The notes: a model not told the origin generated them from the sequence alone. Numbered from the stretch's first letter, positions 33,848 to 43,413 are shown. The stretch is 64,000 nucleotides of DNA from Haloimpatiens massiliensis (GCF_900184255.1 NZ_LT854637.1:59963-123962); one strand, 5' to 3'. Numbers and translations: made by a program.

Positions 33848-34882
33848 ATGAAAAAAGGATGCAAATACGGTTCTCACAGAGTACTTGAGCCACAAGGAGT
33901 GTTAACTCAAGCGGCTTATAAAATTGACAACAATATGGAAATATACAGCAATGAAATATTAGTAGATGTTCAATCATTAAACATAGACTCAGCAAGTTTT
34001 ACGCAAATTGAAGAAGAAGCCGGTGGAAACATAGAAAAAATTAAAGCGAAAATAATGGAAATAGTAGGTGAAAGAGGAAAACAACAAAACCCTGTAACTG
34101 GTTCAGGCGGAATGTTTATAGGAACAGTTGCTAAAATAGGAGAAGATTTAAAAGATAGAGATTTAAAAGTTGGGGATAAAATAGCTTCTTTAGTTTCATT
34201 ATCACTTACTCCATTGAAAATACAAGAAATATTAGATGTTAAACCAGAAATAGATAGGGTGGACATAAAGGGACAGGCAATATTATTTGAAAGTGGAATA
34301 TATGCAAAACTTCCAAGTGACATGTCAGAAAACCTTGCGCTTGCAGCTTTAGATGTAGCAGGAGCACCAGCTCAAACTGCCAAATTAGTTAAACCAGGAG
34401 ACAGTGTTTTAGTATTGGGAGCTGCGGGGAAATCCGGTATGCTTTGCTGCTATGAAGCTAAAAAGAGAGTTGGACCAACTGGTAATGTAATAGCATTAGT
34501 AAGAAAACAACAACAAGCTGATAATCTAATAAAATGGGGATTTTGCCATAAAGCTATAGTGACTAGTGCACAAGAACCAATGGCTGTTTTAAATAAAACA
34601 TTGGAAGTCAATAAAGGAAAAGAAGTAGACATATCTATAAGTTGTGTAAATATACCAAATACTGAAATGTCTTGTATATTACCAGTTAGAGATAATGGGG
34701 TAGTTTACTTCTTCTCAATGGCTACAAGTTTTACAAAAGCGGCACTTGGAGCAGAAGGTGTAGGAAAAGACGTTACCATGATAGTAGGAAATGGATATAC
34801 TAAAGATCATGCAGAGATAACATTACAAGAATTAAGAGAAAGTGAAACTTTAAGAAAAATATTTGAAGAAAGATATATCTAA
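33848..34882 (+). CDS. kdd: L-erythro-3,5-diaminohexanoate dehydrogenase
   Basis: 344 residues of the Kdd family, a medium-chain-dehydrogenase-like fold. The NAD-binding loop VLGAAGKSGMLCCYEA is near residue 192. The start MKKGCKYGSHRVLEPQGVLT is characteristic. It oxidises 3,5-diaminohexanoate to 3-keto-5-aminohexanoate with NAD+. It follows kce by 13 bp, RBS AAAGGGGG. Confidence 0.95.
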   Translation: MKKGCKYGSHRVLEPQGVLTQAAYKIDNNMEIYSNEILVDVQSLNIDSASFTQIEEEAGGNIEKIKAKIMEIVGERGKQQNPVTGSGGMFIGTVAKIGEDLKDRDLKVGDKIASLVSLSLTPLKIQEILDVKPEIDRVDIKGQAILFESGIYAKLPSDMSENLALAALDVAGAPAQTAKLVKPGDSVLVLGAAGKSGMLCCYEAKKRVGPTGNVIALVRKQQQADNLIKWGFCHKAIVTSAQEPMAVLNKTLEVNKGKEVDISISCVNIPNTEMSCILPVRDNGVVYFFSMATSFTKAALGAEGVGKDVTMIVGNGYTKDHAEITLQELRESETLRKIFEERYI

Positions 34883-34984
34883 AATATTAGCTAGTTTCCT
34901 AGGCAAGAGGGATATTTTATAACTAATCATAAAAACGGGGAATGTTGCAAAAAAGTAATAAAGTAATAATTGGGGGGAATTATC

Positions 34985-36244
34985 TTGAAGGTAAATCGAA
35001 GGCAGGAATTATTTCCGAATGTAAGTGACCAGGAATGGTATGACTGGAAGTGGCAAGTTAAGAATAGAATAGAAGACGTTGAGGAACTTAAGAAATATAT
35101 ACCTCTTACTGCAGAAGAAGAGGAAGGAGTAAGAACTTGTACAAACACTTTAAGAATGGCAATAACTCCATATTACCTATCCTTAATTGACATTAATGAT
35201 CCTTTTGACCCTATAAGAAAAGAAGCAATTCCAACAGCTTTAGAAGTGCATAAATCAGAGGCTGATTTACTTGACCCGTTACATGAAGACACAGATTCAC
35301 CAGTGCCTGGTATAACACATAGATATCCAGACAGAGTACTTTTTTTAATAACTGACCAATGTTCTATGTATTGTAGACATTGTACAAGAAGAAGATTTGC
35401 AGGGCATAATGATAAATCTCTTCCAATGGAGCAAATAGATAAAGCTATAGAATATATAGCCAATACACCTTCTGTAAGAGATGTTTTATTATCCGGTGGA
35501 GATGCTCTTTTAGTTTCTGATGATGTTTTGGAATACATAATAAAGAAATTAAGAGCAATACCTCACGTGGAAATAGTAAGAATAGGTTCAAGAGCACCTG
35601 TAGTTCTTCCTATGAGGATTACAGACGATCTTGTAAATATGCTTAAAAAATATCATCCGGTTTGGTTAAATACTCATTTTAACCATCCAAATGAAATAAC
35701 AGAGGATTCAAAAAGAGCTTGTGCAAAACTTGCAGATGCAGGGGTGCCTCTTGGAAATCAATCAGTTCTATTAAAAGGCGTAAACGATTGCGTGCATGTA
35801 ATGAGAGAGCTAGTTCATGAACTGGTAAAAATAAGAGTAAGACCTTACTATATTTATCAATGTGACTTATCCATGGGTCTTGAACATTTTAGGACTTCAG
35901 TGGCTAAGGGCATAGAGATAATGGAAGGTTTAAGAGGACATACATCAGGCTTCTGCGTTCCTACTTTTGTAGTAGATGCTCCTGGTGGTGGTGGTAAGAT
36001 ACCTGTAATGCCAAACTATGTAGTATCTCAAGGAGAAAATAGAGTTATCCTTAGAAATTTTGAAGGTGTTATAACCACTTACAAGGAACCGAAAAATTAT
36101 CATTCAGAATGTCATTGTCAAGTATGCGAGAAAAAGAGAAAAGATAAACTAATAGGAGTTGTTTCACTTATAAAAGATGAAAAAATGTCATTGGAACCTG
36201 TAGGACTTGAGAGAAATTTAAGAGGTAGGCATAATGAAGATTAG
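34985..36244 (+). CDS. kamA: L-lysine 2,3-aminomutase
   Basis: 419 residues. It is a radical SAM, PLP-dependent enzyme that converts L-lysine to L-beta-lysine, the first step of the pathway. The iron-sulfur motif C-x3-C-x2-C is seen as CSMYCRHC (about residue 130), followed by TRRRFAG. The PLP lysine lies in the VDAPGGGGKIPVMPNYV block, and the C-terminal CHCQVC-type zinc cluster is present. The start is TTG 34985: GGGGGG is eight bases upstream, whereas TTG 34970 precedes that site. Confidence 0.97.
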   Translation: MKVNRRQELFPNVSDQEWYDWKWQVKNRIEDVEELKKYIPLTAEEEEGVRTCTNTLRMAITPYYLSLIDINDPFDPIRKEAIPTALEVHKSEADLLDPLHEDTDSPVPGITHRYPDRVLFLITDQCSMYCRHCTRRRFAGHNDKSLPMEQIDKAIEYIANTPSVRDVLLSGGDALLVSDDVLEYIIKKLRAIPHVEIVRIGSRAPVVLPMRITDDLVNMLKKYHPVWLNTHFNHPNEITEDSKRACAKLADAGVPLGNQSVLLKGVNDCVHVMRELVHELVKIRVRPYYIYQCDLSMGLEHFRTSVAKGIEIMEGLRGHTSGFCVPTFVVDAPGGGGKIPVMPNYVVSQGENRVILRNFEGVITTYKEPKNYHSECHCQVCEKKRKDKLIGVVSLIKDEKMSLEPVGLERNLRGRHNED

Positions 36245-37262
36245 CCTACTAGATATTGTAGACAAATACAATAGCTTATCTATAATAGGTATGGATAAGA
36301 ATGTAGGTAAAACTACTGTATTAAATCATTTGATTGATAGTTCAAGGGGGAAGCTCTCCCTTGGACTTACTTCCATAGGCAGAGATGGAGAAGAAGTAGA
36401 TAGGGTTACAAGCACTGAGAAACCTAAAATATATGTAGAAAAGGGCACGTTAATAGCTACAGCGAAACAGTGCCTATTAAATGGAGATATAACAAGGGAA
36501 ATAATTTATACTACGGGCATAAATACGCCCATGGGAGAGGTTATAATAGTTAAAGCATTAAGTGACGGATATATAGAATTAGGAGGGCCTTCAATAAATG
36601 CATATATATCATATGTATGCAATAAACTTTTAGAATTTGGTTGTGAAATTGTTTTAGTAGATGGTGCTATAAGCAGAAAAAGTAGTGCATGTCCTATAAT
36701 TACGGAAGCTGCTATATTATCTACGGGAGCAGCATTAGATAAAGACATGAACAAAGTGGTAGACAGTACAGTAAGTACACTGAAAAATTTATCAATAGAA
36801 GGTATAAAAGATGAAGAAATAAAGAAAAAGGCAAGTTTAATATATGAAAATTATAAGTTGGGAATAATAAATGGGGATGGAAGTATAGAAAAGATAGATG
36901 TTTTAATGGCTTTAGAAGGAGCTAAGCTATTGATAGACAAATTAGGGGGAAATTCAAAATATATTGTAGTAAAGGGAATTCTTTCGGATAAGTTTTTGGA
37001 GGATATATGTAAATACCCAGATAAAATCAAAGACAAAACTATATTAGTAGAAGATGGTACGAAAATATTTATAAAAAAAGATACTCTACATAAATTTAAA
37101 AAACTAGGGGGAAAAATAAAAGGTATAAACACTATAAATGTAATATGTGTAACTGTAAACCCTACGTCTCCTTATGGATATGAGTTTCCTAGAGATGAAT
37201 TTATAGAAAAAATAAGAAGGAAAGTAAGTATACCAGTAGTAGATGTAATGGGAGGCGATTAA
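36234..37262 (+). CDS. kamB: Lysine 5,6-aminomutase reactivase subunit KamB
   Basis: 342 residues. It is KamB by operon position and by its N-terminal SIIGMDKNVGKTTVLNHLI, a Walker-A-like GxxxxGKT. Together with KamC it forms the ATP-dependent chaperone that reactivates the B12-dependent lysine 5,6-aminomutase by exchanging damaged cobalamin. The family is specific to lysine fermenters. It overlaps the end of kamA by 11 bases and abuts kamC directly, indicating coupled translation. Confidence 0.88.
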   Translation: MKISLLDIVDKYNSLSIIGMDKNVGKTTVLNHLIDSSRGKLSLGLTSIGRDGEEVDRVTSTEKPKIYVEKGTLIATAKQCLLNGDITREIIYTTGINTPMGEVIIVKALSDGYIELGGPSINAYISYVCNKLLEFGCEIVLVDGAISRKSSACPIITEAAILSTGAALDKDMNKVVDSTVSTLKNLSIEGIKDEEIKKKASLIYENYKLGIINGDGSIEKIDVLMALEGAKLLIDKLGGNSKYIVVKGILSDKFLEDICKYPDKIKDKTILVEDGTKIFIKKDTLHKFKKLGGKIKGINTINVICVTVNPTSPYGYEFPRDEFIEKIRRKVSIPVVDVMGGD

Positions 37263-38744
37263 ATGAGATTTTTAGATGAAAATCAAAAGACTCAAGTTGG
37301 ATTTGAATTTATAATGGATGAGCTAAATGTAATGACTTGTTACGGAAGAGATGAAAAGAAAAATTTAAGGCCTTTCCTTAGAAAAGATAAAGAAAAGCTT
37401 ATACATGAGCTGAATAATTTACAGAAAATAGCTAATAGCTTACAGGAATATGAGGTGGAGTACGGAAAAATTGAATGTGCCTTTTGTAAAGTAAAGGACA
37501 TAAGAAGTTCTATAAAGAGATGTAATGAGCTAAATCCATTAGATGATGTGGAGCTTTTTGAAATGAAAGGTTTCTGTAGCTTAGTTAATGAAATTATAGA
37601 TGCTATGGATAATTTACATTTAGATATACCTGAGCTTTATTTAGAAGGGCTAGATGAGGCTTTTAAATTATTGGATCCGGAAAATAAAAAAATGCCTACT
37701 TTTTATATTTATGATGGGTATTCTTATAATCTAAAAAAAATAAGAGAAAAGAAAAGGACTTTAGAAGAGCGGATATTAATAGAGATGGACGAAGAAAAGA
37801 TAAAAACATTGAAAGAGGAACGTCTAAATTACGTAGTTTTAGAGGATAAGGAAGAATTTAGAATAAGAAAAGAATTAACAAAAAAATTGTCTTCATATAC
37901 AGAAAGATTGGATAAGGATATCCGTATTATTGGGGAACTAGATTTATTGATGGCTAAGGGGAAACTATCAATAAAATATGGAGGAATAAAACCATGTATA
38001 TGTGATGATATGAGAATATGCTTAAAAAATGCAGTAAACCCTCAAATAAAGGAATTACTAGAAAAGAAAGATAAGGAGTTTACCCCTATAAGTGTGGACT
38101 TAAAAGAAGGAGTATCTATCATAACAGGAGCAAATATGGGGGGGAAAAGTGTAACATTGAAAACAACGGTTTTGAATGTTTTTTTAGCCAATATGGGTTT
38201 TTTTGTGTTTTGTGAAGAGGCTATTATTCCAAATATTGACTTTATAGGATTTATATCAGATGATATGCAGTCTATATCTAAAGGATTAAGTACTTTTGGT
38301 GCTGAGATAATTAAACTTAATTCTGTTATGGAATGTGCTAAGAGATGGCAAGGATTTATTGTTTTAGATGAATTTGCAAGGGGCACAAATCCTAAGGAAG
38401 GATGTTATCTTGTAAAAGCGCTATGCAGATATTTAAACAAATTTAACTCAGTAACATTAATATCGACTCACTATGATGGGGTAGTTGAAAAGGGGATGGT
38501 TCACTACCAAGTTATAGGACTTAAAAATGTGAATTTTGAAATTTTGAAAAGAAAAATAGATTTAAATAAAGGGGCATCAGTAGAAATAATCCAAGAGCAT
38601 ATGGATTACAGGTTGGAGAAGGTATCTAGGAAAAATAAAGTGCCTAAGGACGCTTTAAATATAGCTACGCTTCTTGGAATTGAAGAGGGTATAGTGGACA
38701 TCATAAAAGAATTTTATAAAAAGGGGGATGACTATGGAAAGTAA
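37263..38744 (+). CDS. kamC: Lysine 5,6-aminomutase reactivase ATPase KamC (MutS-like)
   Basis: 493 residues. The C-terminal half is a MutS-type ATPase with Walker A SIITGANMGGKSVTLKT (about residue 288), signature/ST region SKGLSTFGAEI, Walker B FIVLDEFARGTNP and H-loop STHYDG. MutS mismatch-recognition domains are absent, so this is not a repair protein. It is the ATPase half of the KamBC reactivase. Its last bases overlap kamD. Confidence 0.9.
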   Translation: MRFLDENQKTQVGFEFIMDELNVMTCYGRDEKKNLRPFLRKDKEKLIHELNNLQKIANSLQEYEVEYGKIECAFCKVKDIRSSIKRCNELNPLDDVELFEMKGFCSLVNEIIDAMDNLHLDIPELYLEGLDEAFKLLDPENKKMPTFYIYDGYSYNLKKIREKKRTLEERILIEMDEEKIKTLKEERLNYVVLEDKEEFRIRKELTKKLSSYTERLDKDIRIIGELDLLMAKGKLSIKYGGIKPCICDDMRICLKNAVNPQIKELLEKKDKEFTPISVDLKEGVSIITGANMGGKSVTLKTTVLNVFLANMGFFVFCEEAIIPNIDFIGFISDDMQSISKGLSTFGAEIIKLNSVMECAKRWQGFIVLDEFARGTNPKEGCYLVKALCRYLNKFNSVTLISTHYDGVVEKGMVHYQVIGLKNVNFEILKRKIDLNKGASVEIIQEHMDYRLEKVSRKNKVPKDALNIATLLGIEEGIVDIIKEFYKKGDDYGK

Positions 38745-40290
38745 ATTAAATTTAGACTGGGAAGTTGTAAATAAAGCTAGAGAATGTGCTAGAAACATAG
38801 CTAAGGATACTCAAAATTTTATAGATAGGCATACAACAGTAGCTGTAGAGAGAACTGTATGCAGGCTTTTAGGAATAGATGGAGTAGATGAATTAAATGT
38901 TCCACTTCCAAATGTAGTAGTAGATAATATTAAAAAAGGAAATGGACTTTCACTAGGAGCAGCTAACTTTATAGGAAATGCTATGGTTGAAACAAAATTG
39001 ACACCTCAAGAGATAGCTGAGAAGGTGTCTAAAGGAGAATTAGATTTAACTAAACTTCCTATGAATGATGAATTTGAAATAAAAATGGCAGTAATTTCCG
39101 AAGCAAAAAAGTACGTAAAGAAAATAAAAGAAAACAGAAATAAAAGGGAAGCAAAGCTTGAAGAATTCGGTGATAAACAAGGACCTTATTTATATTTAAT
39201 AGTTGCTACAGGTAATATACATGAAGATATAACGCAAGCAGTGGCTGCAGCAAGACAAGGTGCAGATGTAATTGCTGTTATAAGAACTACAGGTCAAAGT
39301 CTTCTTGACTATGTACCATATGGTGAAACCACTGAAGGATTTGGCGGAACTGTAGCTACTCAAGAAAATTTTAGACTTATGAGAAAAGCTTTGGATGAAG
39401 TGGGAGAAGAACTTCATAGATATATAAGGCTTTGTAATTACTGTTCAGGACTTTGTATGCCAGAAATAGCAGCTATGGGAGCTCTTGAAAGACTTGATGT
39501 AATGCTTAATGATGCTTTATACGGGATTTTGTTTAGAGATATAAATATGAAGAGAACTTTAGTAGATCAATTTTTCTCAAGAGCTATAAATGGGTATGCA
39601 GGGGTAATTATAAACACAGGAGAAGATAACTACTTAACTACTTCAGATGCAGTAGAGGAAGCTCACACAGTGTTAGCTTCTCAATTAATAAATGAGCAAT
39701 TTGCTTTAATGGCTGGATTGCCAGAAGAACAACAAGGATTAGGTCATGCCTTTGAAATGGATCCAGAATTAGAAAATGGATTTTTATATGAATTAGCTCA
39801 AGCGCAAATGGCAAGAGAAATATTCCCTAAGGCACCTTTAAAGTACATGCCTCCAACTAAATTTATGACAGGGGATATATTTAAAGGTCAGGTACAGGAT
39901 GCATTATTTAATATGGTAACTATAATGACAGGACAAAAGATTCATTTACTTGGAATGTTAACAGAGGCAATTCATACTCCATTTATGTCTGATAGAGCTC
40001 TATCTATTGAAAATGCAAGATATATATTCAGTAACATGAAGGACTTTGGAAGTGAAATCACCTTTAAGGACGGGGGAATAATTCAAAAAAGAGCAGATGA
40101 GGTTTTAAATAATGCATATAATCTTTTGAGGGATATAGAAAAAGAGGGATTATTTACAACCATAGAAAAAGGTAAATTTGCAAACATAAAGAGACCTGTA
40201 GATGGGGGAAAAGGTCGTGAAGGTGTTATGGAGAAAGATTCCAAGTACTTTAATCCATTTATTGACCTAATGCTTGGAGGTGAAAAGTAA
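38734..40290 (+). CDS. kamD: Lysine 5,6-aminomutase alpha subunit
   Basis: 518 residues of KamD, the large PLP- and substrate-binding TIM-barrel subunit of the B12-dependent aminomutase, which moves the terminal amino group of beta-lysine to give 3,5-diaminohexanoate. Diagnostic blocks: RHTTVAVERTVCRLLGIDGV, VIAVIRTTGQSLLDYVPYGE, and LHRYIRLCNYCSGLCMPEIA. The start ATG 38734 is preferred to 38728 because GGGGG immediately precedes the latter. Overlaps kamC and kamE. Confidence 0.95.
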   Translation: MESKLNLDWEVVNKARECARNIAKDTQNFIDRHTTVAVERTVCRLLGIDGVDELNVPLPNVVVDNIKKGNGLSLGAANFIGNAMVETKLTPQEIAEKVSKGELDLTKLPMNDEFEIKMAVISEAKKYVKKIKENRNKREAKLEEFGDKQGPYLYLIVATGNIHEDITQAVAAARQGADVIAVIRTTGQSLLDYVPYGETTEGFGGTVATQENFRLMRKALDEVGEELHRYIRLCNYCSGLCMPEIAAMGALERLDVMLNDALYGILFRDINMKRTLVDQFFSRAINGYAGVIINTGEDNYLTTSDAVEEAHTVLASQLINEQFALMAGLPEEQQGLGHAFEMDPELENGFLYELAQAQMAREIFPKAPLKYMPPTKFMTGDIFKGQVQDALFNMVTIMTGQKIHLLGMLTEAIHTPFMSDRALSIENARYIFSNMKDFGSEITFKDGGIIQKRADEVLNNAYNLLRDIEKEGLFTTIEKGKFANIKRPVDGGKGREGVMEKDSKYFNPFIDLMLGGEK

Positions 40291-41078
40291 TGAGTGCGGG
40301 ATTATATTCAACAGATAAAAAGGATTTCGATAAAACATTGGATCTAACTAAGGTTAAGCCTTATGGAGATACCATGAACGATGGTAAAGTACAATTAAGC
40401 TTTACTTTACCGGTGCCTGATGGAGATAAAGCTGTAGAAGCAGCAAAACAATTGGTTAAAAAAATGGGTTTGTTAGAGCCATCTATAGTACATCATAAGG
40501 CTCTAGACAAAAACTTCACTTTTTTTGTAGCTTATGGAAGCTGTGTTGAAGCTATAGATTATGAATCTATTCATGTTCAATCAGTGGAAGTTGATACAAT
40601 GTCCATGGAAGAAGTAGATAAGTATGTAAGAGAGCATATAAAGAGGAAGATAGTAATATTAGGTGCTAGTACTGGCACAGACGCTCATACCGTTGGAATA
40701 GATGCAGTAATGAACATGAAAGGTTATGCAGGACATTACGGACTTGAAAGATATCAGATGATAGAAGCGTATAATCTAGGAAGCCAAGTGGAAAATGAAG
40801 ACTTCATAAAGAAAGCGATAGAAGTAAAAGCAGATGTACTTTTGGTATCTCAAACAGTAACGCAGAAGAATATACACATTCAAAACTTAACAAATCTTGT
40901 AGAACTTTTAGAGGCAGAGGGTTTAAGAGATAAGATAGTTTTGATATGTGGAGGGCCAAGAATAACTCATGAATTAGCTAAAGAATTAGGATATGATGCT
41001 GGCTTTGGACCAGGAAAATATGCGGATGATGTAGCTACTTTTGCGGTGACGGATATAGTGGAGAGAGGACTTATTTAG
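40290..41078 (+). CDS. kamE: Lysine 5,6-aminomutase beta subunit (B12-binding)
   Basis: 262 residues of KamE. An N-terminal dimerisation domain (1-100) is followed by a Rossmann cobalamin domain (about 118-262) with the D-x-H-x2-G motif (DAHTVG), whose His ligates cobalt. The LLVSQTVTQKN block and GGPRITHELAKELGYDAGFG glycines line the nucleotide tail. In this family Lys of the VEVD-T/GASTGTD region binds PLP. ATG shares one base with the kamD stop codon. It is the last gene of the operon. Confidence 0.95.
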   Translation: MSAGLYSTDKKDFDKTLDLTKVKPYGDTMNDGKVQLSFTLPVPDGDKAVEAAKQLVKKMGLLEPSIVHHKALDKNFTFFVAYGSCVEAIDYESIHVQSVEVDTMSMEEVDKYVREHIKRKIVILGASTGTDAHTVGIDAVMNMKGYAGHYGLERYQMIEAYNLGSQVENEDFIKKAIEVKADVLLVSQTVTQKNIHIQNLTNLVELLEAEGLRDKIVLICGGPRITHELAKELGYDAGFGPGKYADDVATFAVTDIVERGLI

Positions 41079-41225
41079 TGGGCTAGTGTGCTAGAGGGCT
41101 AGAGGGCTAGGAAGCAATTTAGAGGGCTAGTGTGCTAGAGTGCTAGTGGGCCAGTTGGCTAGGTGGCTGAGTGCTAGGAAGTAAATTAGAGGGCTAGTGT
41201 GCCAGTTTGCTAGTGATTTAGTGAG
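41079..41225 (+). repeat. CTAG-type tandem repeat tract after kamE
   Basis: About eighteen irregular 7-9 bp units such as GGGCTAGTGT, GCTAGAGG and GGCTAGGAAG follow the kamE stop, in two larger blocks each ending in AGGAAG(C/T)AAATTAGAG. It is non-coding and lies within the transcript, before the terminator. Confidence 0.8.
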
Positions 41226-41257
41226 ATAGGTAGGAAAGCAAATAATAAAAGTTTTGA

Positions 41258-41310
41258 GGAGGCTGTGTGGCTTTAGAAGGTAGGTTCTAGAGTTACACGG
41301 CCTTTTATTT
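41258..41310 (+). terminator. Lysine operon terminator
   Basis: AGGCTGTGT and ACACGGCCT pair, with inner GGCTTTAGAA and TTCTAGAGTT. TTTTATTT follows. Confidence 0.85.
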
Positions 41311-41372
41311 GTGAACAAAGAATTAATTTTCAAATGTTTTGGGTAAAATTAGAAGAATAATCAAAAAATTTA

Positions 41373-41429
41373 TTGACATAAAAACCTAATTCATATATAC
41401 TTTGATTATCAAAATATTTGATGGTCAAA
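41373..41429 (+). promoter_or_regulatory. fab operon promoter with two FabT-type operators
   Basis: TTGACA (41373-41378) and TATACT (41396-41401), 17-bp spacer. TTTGATTATCAAA (41401-41413) and TTTGATGGTCAAA (41417-41429) are 16-bp-spaced palindromes over the start site. The first equals the core of the FabT operator known from streptococci and lactococci. Confidence 0.85.
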
Positions 41430-41448
41430 ATTAATGGTGGTGATAAAC

Positions 41449-41901
41449 ATGAAAGAAGCATACAACATTTTAAATGAACTTTTAGTAGAAACTTTTAACG
41501 ATATATTGGAAATAGAGCAAAAGGCATTAAAAGAAGGGGCATTTAGTGAATTATCTATTACAGAAATACACACTATAGAAGCTATAGGAATGTATGAAAG
41601 GAAAACTATGACAGAAGTAGCTAAAACATTGGATATAACAGTAGGAACTCTTACTACAGCTATAAATAATCTAGTTAAAAAAGGTTATGTAGAAAGAAAA
41701 AGAGATGAAATGGACAGAAGAGTGGTAAAGATAGAACTAACAAGAAAAGGTAAATTAGCCTACAGAGTCCACGAAAAATTTCATTCTGATATGGTTAAAG
41801 CTACTATAGAGGGATTGACAAAAGAAGAAGAGGGTATACTAATAAAATCTTTGGATAAATTAAATAATTTCTTTAAAGAAAAATATCATCTTCATAAGTA
41901 G
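41449..41901 (+). CDS. fabT: MarR family fatty-acid synthesis repressor
   Basis: 150 residues with the MarR winged helix (LSITEIHTIEAIG, then TMTEVAKTLDITVGTLTTAI as recognition region, and the wing KRDEMDRRVVKIELT). As first gene of the fab cluster with FabT operators at its promoter it is very probably FabT, which represses the operon when bound to long-chain acyl-ACP. The start ATG 41449 follows GGTGGTG; an upstream ATG 41434 overlaps this. Confidence 0.9.
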   Translation: MKEAYNILNELLVETFNDILEIEQKALKEGAFSELSITEIHTIEAIGMYERKTMTEVAKTLDITVGTLTTAINNLVKKGYVERKRDEMDRRVVKIELTRKGKLAYRVHEKFHSDMVKATIEGLTKEEEGILIKSLDKLNNFFKEKYHLHK

Positions 41902-41978
41902 TTATTTAAGTTTTAGTGGTAGACTAAGTGTTTTAGATAGCTATAAAAGTAAAATATCTTTAGATAAGAGGTATAAAA

Positions 41979-42965
41979 ATGAAAGATATAGAGATTATAG
42001 GTACAGGAAGTTATCTTCCTGAGTTAATTGTAAGCAATGATGATTTATCAAAAATAATGGATACTAATGATGAATGGATATGTAGTAGAACTGGAATAAA
42101 GGAAAGAAGAATAACTAAGGAAGAAAATACTTCAAATTTGGCAGCTAAAGCAGCTATTGAGGCTATTAAAGATGCAAATATAAGTGTTGAAGATATTGAT
42201 TTGATGATAGTGGCTACTACTTCTCCAGATTATTTTGTACCATCTACTGCTTGTGTTGTTCAAAGCACAATAGGAGCTAATAATGCAGTATGTTTTGATA
42301 TATCTGCAGCTTGTTCAGGATTTATTTATGCTATGGAGATAGCTAGTAACTTTATGAAAAGTGGAAGATATAAAAAAGCATTGATAATAGGAGCAGAAGT
42401 ATTATCTAAAATATTGGATTGGAAGGATAGAAGTACTTGTGTATTATTTGGGGATGGTGCTGGAGCTGCAGTTCTTTCTTGTAGTGATAAGAAAGGAATA
42501 TTAGATATAAAGTTAGGATCACAAGGTGATAAATGGTCTTCTTTAACTTGTAAAACAGCTTTTGTGGAAAATCCATATATAGAAAAGGAATTTTTAGAAA
42601 AAGAGATGCAAGACAGCTTAAAGATAGGAATGAATGGAAAAGATATATTTAAATTTGCAGTTACTACTATAGTGGATAGTGTAAAGGAAACAATTAAAAA
42701 TACTGGGTGCAGTATTGAAGATATAAAATATATAGTTCCTCATCAAGCAAATTTAAGAATAATAGATTTTGCAGCTAAAAAATTAGGAGTAAATGAAAGT
42801 AAGTTTTATATCAACTTAAATAAATATGGAAATACTTCTGGTGCCAGTATTCCTATTGCCCTAGATGAAATGAATAAGGAGGGACTTCTAAAAAAAGGTG
42901 ACAAAATTATACTTGTGGCTTTTGGAGGAGGACTTACTTGGGGTTATAGTCTTATACAGTGGTAA
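41979..42965 (+). CDS. fabH: Beta-ketoacyl-ACP synthase III
   Basis: 328 residues. The catalytic triad is visible: Cys in DISAACSGFIYAMEIA (about residue 112), His in VPHQANLRI (about 256) and Asn in NKYGNTSGASIP (about 286). FabH starts chains from acetyl-CoA (or branched acyl-CoA) and malonyl-ACP. The second gene of the operon, RBS AGAGGT. Confidence 0.96.
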   Translation: MKDIEIIGTGSYLPELIVSNDDLSKIMDTNDEWICSRTGIKERRITKEENTSNLAAKAAIEAIKDANISVEDIDLMIVATTSPDYFVPSTACVVQSTIGANNAVCFDISAACSGFIYAMEIASNFMKSGRYKKALIIGAEVLSKILDWKDRSTCVLFGDGAGAAVLSCSDKKGILDIKLGSQGDKWSSLTCKTAFVENPYIEKEFLEKEMQDSLKIGMNGKDIFKFAVTTIVDSVKETIKNTGCSIEDIKYIVPHQANLRIIDFAAKKLGVNESKFYINLNKYGNTSGASIPIALDEMNKEGLLKKGDKIILVAFGGGLTWGYSLIQW

Positions 42966-43050
42966 CACAAATAAAAAAATAAAATTTCATAAAAGTGGTA
43001 TGGTTTTATAAAATATATAAAAATATTTCATTATTTTAGGAGGAGTAAAA

Positions 43051-43284
43051 ATGGTTTTTGAAAAAATAAAAAAAATAGTAGCAGAGCAATTATCAATAGA
43101 AGAAGAGGAAGTACAATTAAGTTCAACTTTTACAGATGATTTAGGAGTAGATTCATTAGAAATATTTGAAATAGTTATGTCTTTAGAGGATGAATTCAGT
43201 ATTGAGATACCAAATGAAGACATTGAAAATATGAAAACAGTAGGCGACATAGTTAAGTACGTAGAGTTAAAAATAGAAAAGTAA
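43051..43284 (+). CDS. acpP: Acyl carrier protein
   Basis: 77 residues. The phosphopantetheine serine is in DDLGVDSLEIFEIVMSLED (about residue 36), as usual for AcpP. Acidic throughout. RBS GGAGGAG. Confidence 0.96.
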   Translation: MVFEKIKKIVAEQLSIEEEEVQLSSTFTDDLGVDSLEIFEIVMSLEDEFSIEIPNEDIENMKTVGDIVKYVELKIEK

Positions 43285-43295
43285 AAAATTTAAGA

Positions 43296-43413
43296 CGGAA
43301 TAGTATTGCTGGCATTTATATAAGAGTATAAATTAGTAACGACTATTCCGCTTGGTATATTTATAGCAATTAATAAAATATATAAAAAAGAGGGAAACCA
43401 AAATAGGTTTCCC
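43296..43413 (+). other. Intercistronic hairpins between acpP and fabK
   Basis: CGGAATAGT (43296-43304) pairs with ACTATTCCG (43342-43350). A second stem, GGGAAACC with GGTTTCCC (43392-43413), follows. Neither has a T-run on the plus strand, so they may set RNA stability after acpP, whose product is needed in excess. Confidence 0.5.

Noticed and set aside
37263..38744. DNA mismatch repair MutS
   Set aside because: Only the ATPase part is shared; operon position and missing clamp/mismatch domains identify KamC.
41079..41225. CRISPR array
   Set aside because: Units are too short and irregular with no spacers, and no cas gene is present.
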